From: Prototheca cutis
Taxonomy: Eukaryota > Chlorophyta > Trebouxiophyceae > Chlorellales > Chlorellaceae
DNA: 16,255 nt
Assembly (NCBI GenBank): GCA_002897115.2
Contig: BCIH01000011.1
Span: 717,717-733,971, forward strand
Direction of reading: 5' to 3'
Part shown: positions 9,539-16,255 of the stretch, in pieces
How the letters are laid out: each line of letters begins with the position of its first letter
How positions within the stretch are numbered: the first letter of the stretch is position 1
Notes under the pieces: generated by a model
Seen by the model: only the letters and a program-made list of their open reading frames with translations
What the model was told of the DNA's origin: nothing
Database searches by the model: none
Made by a program: the position numbers and the translations under genes

Positions 9539-12500
9539 ATGATTATCAACAAAATCGACGACTGGGTGGCGCTGTACGGTGCCATCAAGGAGGAGACCAG
9601 CTGCAGCGATGAGAAGCACGTCTTCATCTATGCCTCGGCGGCAGATGCTGACTCTGTGTGCGCCCTGCGCATCATCGAGGTATGCAGGAGAAGGGTTGTG
9701 CGGTGCTGGAATAGGAAAATGGACAGTGGGTTTCAAGGGTGCCCTCTTGCTTGGTCGGCATGGATGCTTCTAAGGTGGGCCCTGGCACTGTTGGCGTACT
9801 GGGGAAAGCCGTTCGCAGACACGGCCCCAATACCGGCCAACCCGCCAGGTACTATCTCCAAGGTATTCTCATCCCCCCACACCACCAATGCGCAGAATGT
9901 ACTGAAGAATGACATGATCCCGCACGGCTGGATGCCGGTGAGCCGGTACCAAGAGATCGAGGATGACTTCAGCAAGTACTATCGACCTGATGAGGAGGTG
10001 TGTGTGTTTGTTGGGGTTGGGGGGGCCTGGAATGGATTGGTCAATTGGTGGATGGATTGATGGATTGATGGATGGATGGATGGATGTACATCTCAGGGTG
10101 GGGAGCTGCCTGGCACTCATTTACACTGCCTCCAACAATGCACCTCTCAAGAAATGCTCTTTCCTCTGGCTGCGCGGCTCCTGCCTCGCTCCCACCCACC
10201 CGCCCATCCACTCACCCCCCTCTCTTAAAAAAATAGGCCATGCGGACAGCCATTCTGATCAACTGCGGGGCTGCCGAGGATGTGCGGTTGTTGCTAGGCC
10301 TGCATGATCGGCCCAATGTGCGTGTGGTGATCCTCGACTCGCACCGCCCCATTTGCCATCTGAACAATGTGGATGATGTCGCCGACTGTGTGGCCGTATT
10401 GTTAGATGAAGCTGAAGGCACCGACAAGGCCGAGATCCCCCCGGCAGAAGATGACGACAATGGTGAGCAGGAGGGGGGGAGTTGTGGATGTGTGTGTACT
10501 TGTGTTGTGGAGAACTGCGCATAGAATGCTCTCTAAAGAACCCTGTCTTTGCCAGCATCATTCAGACCAAATCACACACATATGTCATCCAGAGGAGGGT
10601 GGGTCTGACGGCGAAGGCGATGATGGGCCAGAGTCTTCTGGCCAGGAGGCCGGCGACGACGATGATGATGATGATGATGCAGCCGAGCCCGGATCTCGAC
10701 GGTGCGGTAGGAGAGATGGCGGATTTATTTTCCTGTGGTGCCCTGTCTCAAACTGGAGGGGAAGGGGTGTTGTTGTCTTTGTCGAGGCCCATGGTACTAA
10801 TCTGACCACGCATTCCGGTCCACTCGATAGACAAAGGCTCGAGGATGGTGTGGCGTTGACACGTGGCAGGCAAGGGCTGTCCCGGCGTGAACGTAGGGAC
10901 CGAGAACTCCTCCGCGAGGCATACTATGCCAAGGTGCTGCTGCTGCATCGTATGTGTTTGGATGCTGGTTGTCGTGCATATCGGCTCTCCTGGGCTTGCA
11001 TTGTATGCTTCTCCCCCAAATCTCCCCATGTACCCACTCCTACTGCAGGGTGTCTCCTACGGGAAGCCTGCCGCATGCATGGCCTTTGACCTTGCTGTTC
11101 GTCTGGGTCAAGACACCAGTCACATGCTCTGGTGAGCGCCTGGCCTGTGCTGACGTCGCGGATGTTTTGCGGTGGTCATTCGCCCTGAATGGAGGGCTTG
11201 GACATGCATGCTGCACAGGTTACTGCAGCTTATCAGTGCCACCGCCACTATACATCACCAACATTGAATGTGCACGTCAAACTGCAGGCTTGCGCTGGTG
11301 GGGCTCACGGACCATTTGGTCCATGGCCGCATCCACGGTGTGGAGGAGGATTGTCATTCTTTCTTTTGTTGTTGTTGTGGTGGTGGTGGTGCGGTGGGAT
11401 GGGGGGATTGTGTCAAGCGGGGCAATCTGTCTAGGCACAGCAGCGCTGCTGTCGTGTGTACAGCTGGCAGGCCGGCTACAGAAACCAGCCCCTGTGATGA
11501 TGTTGTCGCACCATTTCCTTCTTTCCTCCCCACCTACCAAAAACGACAGTGGATCGATACATGAGCTGGTACAATCTGTATGAGACACACGTCCAGAGCC
11601 TGGGCCACCTCGATGTTCCCACGGTGAGGGAAGCCAGTGCCCTTTTGTCCTCGTGCTTGGAATGGCAGCAGCAGTACTACCGCAAAGCCCATCTGCCCAA
11701 TGGGTGGGCGAGGGCGTGAGTGGGTAAACTAACGGGACAGGGCAGCACAGCTCTCTCCGTTTGCCCCCTCTCTGTGCGCCAACACTAACCGCCGCCACCG
11801 GCAATGACAACCCCCGTCAACCGCAGGAGCGGCCAGCCGCTGAGGGCGATGGAGTGACGGTGGCCAACACTGCGATAAACTGCCGTATCCTGTGCGTCCG
11901 GTCCAATACCGTTGTTGGAGCCAGCGTGTTTGTTCAATGTTGGGAGCTTTTGCTCTGCTTTCCTCAAGGGCATGTGCTCGTCAGCTGCAGCGTGCACATG
12001 CACCGACGACTCCCGACACACAAAACGATGCAGCCCGCAGAAGGACTTTCGGTTTGGCCTGCTGTGGGAGTGGTCGCTGTACGAGGCGATGGCGTACTCT
12101 CCCTATGTCGCGGCACGGCTGCAGACCTACACGGAAAAGGGCAGGGCCGCCCTGGAGTTGTTGTTGGCCAAACTGGGCATCCCGCTCCAGCAAGCCCGCA
12201 GCCCCTACCTTTGTATGTTTGCAAGGGTGGCTCTTTCTTTGGGATTTACTGGCTGGCTCTTTGAGCGCATGCATGTGTGCCTGGGAGAAGGACATGTTTT
12301 GGTGAGAGGCTTTTGTGTCGATTCAGCGACTGAGAGGGAGGTGGGTGGGTCGGATTTCTTGCCCGGCGACGAGCTGGCTCGCAATCTCATCCCGTTCCTC
12401 CACCCACTTGTCCATCCATCCATCCAACGACCATCAATGGCAGTGGAGATGCGGCCGCGGTACAAGACTTCTCTGCCTGAGAAACTGGCGCAGCATGGTC

Positions 12501-14016
12501 CTGCCTTTCGCCTCGCCGACGTCATGCTCGACTCTTTCCAACTCCAGGTGTGCTGTAGTTGGTGGGTGGGCGGGTGGATCGATCCATGGAAGCGGGTGGT
12601 GGTCAGTCACGGCACTCCCCCGCCAAAAAAAAGCCCGTCAAACATCCCCATTCCTCTCGACGATGACAGGATGGGCTCAAACGGTGTGTGAACATCATCG
12701 ACGTCGTACATGCAGCGACGGCCCTGCTGGAATGCGGCACAAGGGCGGGTGCGAGCGCCGCTGCCGACGCAGGGACCCATGTTGACAAGTTTTGGTCCGT
12801 GCTTTCTTTTTGGTCGTTGTTTCTTAAGTAAAGGGGAGGTTGAAAGGAGTTTCAAGGTCCATGGTCGTGTTGGGGTAGGGCAGGCAGCGGGTAACAAAGG
12901 AGCCACCCACCGCACGGTGTGCTTGTCGGGTCCATGATTCATCGACACTTCACCTTGGCCTGCCAACCCCCTTCCTATCCCGGCCAAACCTTGTACAGGC
13001 GCTGCTACCACTCGCTGAGTTGGTCCAATGACGGCGAGGAGCTCCGTCGGGGTCTGGAACTGGCCAAGAAGGTTCAGCGTGCGTTGATTAGGTACGTCGT
13101 GGGGGGGTTGTTGATAGAGAGGACTGCCCTTTCTTCCGGGATGGATGGATGGATGGTCTGGGTGGATGGCAGGGTTGCGCAGATGACATTGCACATGAAC
13201 CGGCATCCACGTCCATGCGTGGCTCGATCTGGGTGATGATACTCACTCACCGATAACCCTGCAACTTTCCTCACCCTCTTCAGTGATGGTGGCAGCATCG
13301 TGCAGCAAAAGCTGTTCCATAACTTTCGACAGTTCCGCATCTACGACCTCAGCAATCAGAGCATCGCCAATCAGATGCTCCTGGTGGGTTGACGCTCATT
13401 TCGCTTGTCTGTTTTTCTTCTTCTCGACTGACTGGCGCTCCAGCCCCAAGGGTGACTCACCCTCCCTCCAATGACCTGATACCCCGCGACTGACTCACCA
13501 ATGCAATTCCACAACCCCCTCTGCACAGGGCCACCCCATGGCGTTGCAGCGACTGGCAGCCTTCTTCCAAGAGCAGCATTACCACCATTCGGGCAGGCGC
13601 AAACCCGTCGTGCTCATCGGACCGGGGGACGCTGCCCAGCGGTGCCTAGCTGTCGGTTACGAAGCCACGGGACGAATGCAGGTGTGTGGGTGGGGTGGCT
13701 TGTATCTTTTTGTCTGTTTTCCCTTTTGAAAGGAGCCTAGGGAGATGGATGGATGACGGGCAAGACGTACGGCCATGGTGTATGCAACGCCGCAGCCTTA
13801 TTCCGGTCTTTCTTTGTCCTAGAACCAACCAGACCCCAACCGACCGTCCCTGATTACTAGGGCAACAAGCTAGGCCATGCATTTGCGGCTGCGACAGAGG
13901 CAGTCAAGGCGGAAGCCTGGCATGATTTGTTTGACACCACGGTCATCCAAATCTCGCGACACGATGTCGACCGCTTCAAGACGGAGCTCCTGCGTCTGGC
14001 CACTGACCTCCTCTGA
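9539..14016 (+). CDS. CDC45: Cell division control protein 45, CMG helicase subunit
   Basis: The CDC45 subunit of the replicative CMG helicase (CDC45-MCM-GINS), acting at origins and forks in the nucleus. Sixteen exons keep phase throughout: 9539-9679, 9896-9997, 10237-10462, 10593-10701, 10831-10933, 11049-11131, 11288-11337, 11550-11623, 11827-11895, 12041-12212, 12444-12547, 12670-12794, 12999-13091, 13284-13383, 13529-13681, 13861-14016. They give 619 residues, somewhat longer than the human protein. Seen: RecJ/DHH-like ASAADADSVCALRI (32-45), ILINCGA (87-93), DSHRP (115-119), an acidic linker with D8 (157-193), a basic RRERRDRELLREAYY segment, MLWLALVGLTDHLVHG, FGLLWEWSLYEAMAYS, LEMRPRYKTSLPEKLAQHG, LRRGLELAKKVQRALI, and a C-terminus beginning NKLGHAFAAATEAV. 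Least certain are the exon 8-10 joins: reading through donor 11623 stays open to a stop near 11720, and exon 9 is short and weakly conserved. Domain order and phase argue for an intact gene. Confidence 0.95.
10050..10086 (+). repeat. (GGAT/GATT)n microsatellite in CDC45 intron 2
   Basis: A run of GGATTGAT and GGAT units. It follows a GT- and G-rich stretch just downstream of the donor. Related short runs occur in other CDC45 introns. Confidence 0.85.
10655..10678 (+). repeat. Coding trinucleotide run encoding Asp8 in CDC45
   Basis: GAC GAC followed by six GAT codons encodes eight consecutive aspartates in the acidic linker of CDC45. Acidic insertions here are common in the family, so this is probably a normal, length-variable part of the protein. 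Confidence 0.9.
11367..11390 (+). repeat. (GTT)n-(GGT)n run in CDC45 intron 7
   Basis: Trinucleotide run of GTT then GGT units about 30 bases downstream of the donor at 11338, followed by more G-rich sequence. Confidence 0.8.
12411..12426 (+). repeat. (TCCA)n microsatellite in CDC45 intron 10
   Basis: Four TCCA units near the 3' end of the intron. This is the opposite-strand form of the GGAT repeat seen in introns 2 and 13, and here it adds pyrimidine content before the acceptor at 12443. Confidence 0.8.
13139..13156 (+). repeat. (GGAT)n microsatellite in CDC45 intron 13
   Basis: Four GGAT units and a partial one, followed shortly by another GGTGGATGG. A shorter related run lies at 13745-13755 in intron 15. 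Confidence 0.8.
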
Positions 14017-14398
14017 TTGTTACCAGGACGGTTTCAATACCCCGTTTACCGAGGAAAACAAACACTGTAAACGCTGTTCCGTTCGGTGGTGGGATAGAGG
14101 AGGTTCTGTGTGTGGGTGTGAGTGCAGGGAATGTGGCTTTATTCTGTGATGCTGTGCTCCCCATCCCCGGGTGGGAGAAACATCCCCCCCGCAAATGGTC
14201 ACGCCCATGGAAAAATTGCATGACCTCGTCATTGATCCCATCCGCAAGTTGTGGATCTCGACGAGCAGCAAAATAAGAAAAAGGATACCCCCTCCACTCG
14301 CGACCGGCCTCTTGCTAATAGACTAGCATGAACCAGGGAAGTCGCTGACCGCCTTGCATGTCGGGATGCCCTCCTGACACCATGTTGGACCTCGCCCC
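14017..14398. other. Intergenic region between CDC45 and GUCD1-like gene
   Basis: 382 bp holding the CDC45 3' untranslated region and the promoter of the next gene. A short plus-strand frame begins with ATG at 14208 (starts MEKLHDLVIDPIRKLW, about 39 codons); it has no recognised homologue and may be an upstream ORF or chance. No clear promoter element is visible. Confidence 0.45.
14066..14070 (+). terminator. Possible UGUAA polyadenylation signal of CDC45
   Basis: TGTAA lies 50 bases after the CDC45 stop codon. UGUAA is the usual poly(A) signal in chlorophyte green algae. One occurrence of a 5-mer is weak evidence, and I did not find it after the BRX1 or GUCD1-like stop codons. Confidence 0.25.
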
Positions 14399-15404
14399 AT
14401 GCGCACGCGGTCTCAGGAGCAGCTGAGCGATGAAAGGACGTACCTTTTGACCGTGCCCTTTGTGGCCCAGCGCACGGAATGGTGTGTACTGTGGGGTGGT
14501 GGGGTGCAGGTAATGGCACGAGGTCGGGTGCAGTGCTGTAATGTGGTGGTCCCTTCAGCTCACATTTGTGGTGTGTCATCCCTGCTGATGCATGCTGCTG
14601 GATGTTCTTTAATGCTTGCATGGGCACAACACTTTCCCCTTCCTTCCAGAGTGAATTGTATTTCTCCAACCACCCCACGACAAACACTTAGGGACTGCGG
14701 GACAGCCTGCGCTGCCATGGCACTGGCCGCGGCTGGCCTGGCCGGGACAGCTGTCCCTGCGCTGGACCAGGAGCTCCCCGACAAGGCGGCCTGGACCATC
14801 GACTTGGCGCACCTGCTGGCGCGCCACGGCCTGATCGTGACCATGCACACCACGCTTGCCGGGGCGCACGCCGATTACGCGGGCGTTCCGTTTTATTCCC
14901 GTGACTTTGAAGATGACTGGCCGCGTGTCGTGGGCCTGTTCAAGGTACAGTCAGATTGGTTGGTGTGGGAGTGGAATGGGGATTGTTGACAGAGGGGCCC
15001 CCCATTCACCTCGTCCCGCCGATACCGCCAACGCTTTGCAGGACGCGGAAGCCGCGGGGATTAGCGTGCAGCAGACTTCGCTGGGAGCGGCTGAGCTGCA
15101 CGAATGGCTGCGCGGCGGGGCTGGTGCCGGCGCCAGGCTGGCCATCGCGCTGGTGGACAAGCACGTGCTGGCCGCTGGAACCACTGGACCCTCGTACCAG
15201 GGCCACTTTGTGCTCCTGTGTGGCTGCGCATCAGGAGGCAGCATGCTGGCGGTGATGGACCCGGCAGACGACCACGGCGAGCCACATTGGGTGGCGGCAG
15301 ACCTGGTCCAGCGGGCCAGGCAAGTGTTTGGGACAGACGAGGACGTCTTGCTCGTCGAGCTGCCTACCACAGAGCCCATGAAGGCGTGCCATGTCAGTTG
15401 TTAA
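14399..15404 (+). CDS. GUCD1 / plant GC1-like protein (Guanylate_cyc_2 family)
   Basis: A member of the family of human GUCD1 and Arabidopsis GC1 (Pfam Guanylate_cyc_2). Guanylyl cyclase activity was proposed for the plant protein, but the fold and motifs look like a C39/papain-type peptidase. Exons 14399-14481, 14692-14944 and 15042-15404 join in phase to 232 residues, near the family size. Seen: VPFVAQRTEWDCGTACAAM (Cys30), AWTIDLAHLLARHG, a GAHADYAGVPFYSRDFEDDW segment, IALVDKHVL, SYQGHFVLLCGC (His167), MDPAD (Asp185) and VFGTDEDVLLVE. Cys30, His167 and Asp185 are spaced like a cysteine-protease triad. I chose the ATG at 14399 because it opens the exon carrying the conserved VPFVAQ strand and leaves a short hydrophilic N-terminus. 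The last residues (KACHVSC) are not family-like. Cellular role unknown. Confidence 0.92.
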
Positions 15405-15407
15405 CAA
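15390..15407 (+). repeat. Direct repeat copy 1 with palindromic core
   Basis: CATGTCAGTTGTTAACAA, spanning the stop codon of the GUCD1-like gene. With the next base it contains the perfect palindrome GTTGTTAACAAC (15397-15408). A second copy lies at 15464-15481. Confidence 0.7.
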
Positions 15408-15805
15408 CGTTCATGACAGCCAGGTTGTTGTCAGCATTGCTTCTGACCCATCCTTGGGGGTGTCATGCCCGTTGTTAACAAGCCTCGTGAGGGGGAAGTT
15501 GAACCTCCCAGATGCCGAATCCCCAGTCATACGTTGGCCAATGACACACCTTGATCGATGATGCATCTGCCATTGTCTCCATCTGATCCATTGTTTGAGC
15601 TGTGAGCACGAATGCAGTGTCAAAATTGGAAAAAATAAATGCTGTGCAGAGCCTGTGTCAGGGTATGTGCACCACAGTTCGGGGCAGGAAAAACATGGAT
15701 CCAAAAAAAGAGACTGCCATCCAGCGCCAGGAAGTGCTGGAACTTGATAATAAATTCCTGCATGCTCCTCTCAAGGCCCACAACGGCACCGCCATCGACT
15801 TGGGA
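15405..15805. other. Convergent 3' region between GUCD1-like gene and unknown gene
   Basis: 401 bp between two convergent stop codons, expected to be 3' untranslated sequence of both genes. An AATAAA at 15634-15639, 230 bases after the plus-strand stop, could be a poly(A) signal. The open frame 15602-16015 on the plus strand is antisense to the minus gene for half its length and shows no domain. Confidence 0.45.
15464..15481 (+). repeat. Direct repeat copy 2 with palindromic core
   Basis: CATGCCCGTTGTTAACAA, 16 of 18 bases identical to the copy at 15390-15407. It keeps the 10-base palindrome TTGTTAACAA. It lies 60 bases after the stop codon. Confidence 0.7.
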
Positions 15806-16255
15806 CTACTGTGCATAGTCGTGCATGCGGGCGTAAAGCCATTCCATCACCGTCTCGAATGCGTCGCCTTTGGCCCAGTCTCGTTTGCCCACTCGGGCCC
15901 AGGGAAGAGCATCTGCACCGGGGTTGCCTGGGTTCTGCAGGTTTCTGTCGACCATGTCCTCGTACTGCTGCCGCATGGGCCTGTAGGAGCTCCAGACGAA
16001 CCTGTAGACGATTGATTGTTGGGCGACAATCGTGTCAGCTCTGAGCGCTACCAACCTGGCCCCCACACAGGGGATGCAGTCATGCAATGGGAACGGGACA
16101 CGCTCGCTGATGCCACCAGTGACACTGACTCCCGAGTGTCGCCCACACCTCACCAGAGAACCCAGACCAAGCTAGAAGCAACTCACGGCCCTATCACCAT
16201 CAGACATCCCACCTGTTCCAAACTCTGGCGATGTTCCTCTGCCGCCGCTCAACCT
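15806..16255 (-). CDS. Unrecognised protein, C-terminal part only
   Basis: The 3' end of a minus-strand gene cut by the right edge. Two exons fit in phase: 16255-16213 (VERRQRNIARVWNR) and 16055-15806, joined across AACAG|GTGGGA and GCCAG|GTTGG. The last exon encodes about 82 residues, including LVALRADTIVAQQSIVYRF, SSYRPMRQQYEDMVDRN, a Pro/Gly-rich NPGNPGADALPW and a C-terminal AFETVMEWLYARMHDYAQ followed by TAG. The composition looks coding: charged, helical, aromatic-rich and without low complexity. I do not recognise the family. There is no membrane segment in the visible part. It is convergent with the GUCD1-like gene. Confidence 0.55.

Noticed and set aside
10050..10086. Tandem repeat as a CRISPR array or phage-like repeat
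   Set aside because: Units are 4 bases with no spacers, inside an intron of a eukaryotic gene; it is a microsatellite.
10406..11089. 227-codon plus-strand open frame read as a separate gene
   Set aside because: It is CDC45 exons 4 and 5 read through the introns; the conserved parts fit the spliced CDC45 model.
9539..14016. CDC45 as a broken pseudogene, because its homology is scattered over all three frames
   Set aside because: Every frame change falls at a GT-AG border that keeps codon phase, which is the pattern of introns, not of decay.
14208..14330. Short frame beginning MEKLHDLVIDPIRKLW as a first exon of the GUCD1-like gene
   Set aside because: Its frame ends in a stop before 14399, and family members begin close to the VPFVAQ strand already present in exon 14399-14481.

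Overview
This is a stretch of eukaryotic nuclear DNA. It is gene-dense and intron-rich, with six genes whose exons are separated by short introns (about 75-310 bp). I recognised the genes by conceptually splicing exons at GT-AG (occasionally GC-AG) borders and checking that reading phase is kept across every junction. Several products point to a photosynthetic eukaryote, most likely a green alga. A nuclear gene for plastid ribosomal protein L29 carries a simple transit peptide; in red-derived plastids this gene usually stays in the organelle. The phosphoribosylanthranilate isomerase, the CDC45 and the guanylyl-cyclase-like protein look most like plant versions. The exact organism cannot be named from the sequence alone.

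Layout. 1-3569 (-): FtsH-type membrane AAA+ protein, cut by the left edge before its protease domain. 3925-4845 (+): plastid L29, divergent from FtsH. 5024-6653 (-): phosphoribosylanthranilate isomerase (tryptophan synthesis), five exons, convergent with L29. 7080-8799 (+): BRX1, a 60S ribosome biogenesis factor, six exons, divergent from the isomerase. 9539-14016 (+): CDC45, the replicative helicase subunit, sixteen exons. 14399-15404 (+): GUCD1/GC1-like protein, three exons. 15806-16255 (-): 3' end of an unrecognised gene.

These are unrelated housekeeping genes, not an operon or a gene cluster. The links I see are positional: two divergent pairs that may share promoters (FtsH/L29, isomerase/BRX1) and two convergent pairs with close 3' ends. 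I found no mobile element with coding capacity, no tRNA or rRNA, and no CRISPR. Most of the unusual signal is in introns: a well-supported GC-AG intron holding a 110-bp alternating purine-pyrimidine tract in BRX1, complementary low-complexity tracts flanking exon 3 of the isomerase, and repeated GGAT microsatellites and G-rich islands in CDC45. I do not see a convincing new biological system. The best candidates for follow-up are the exon-flanking complementary tracts and the altered active-site loops of the isomerase.
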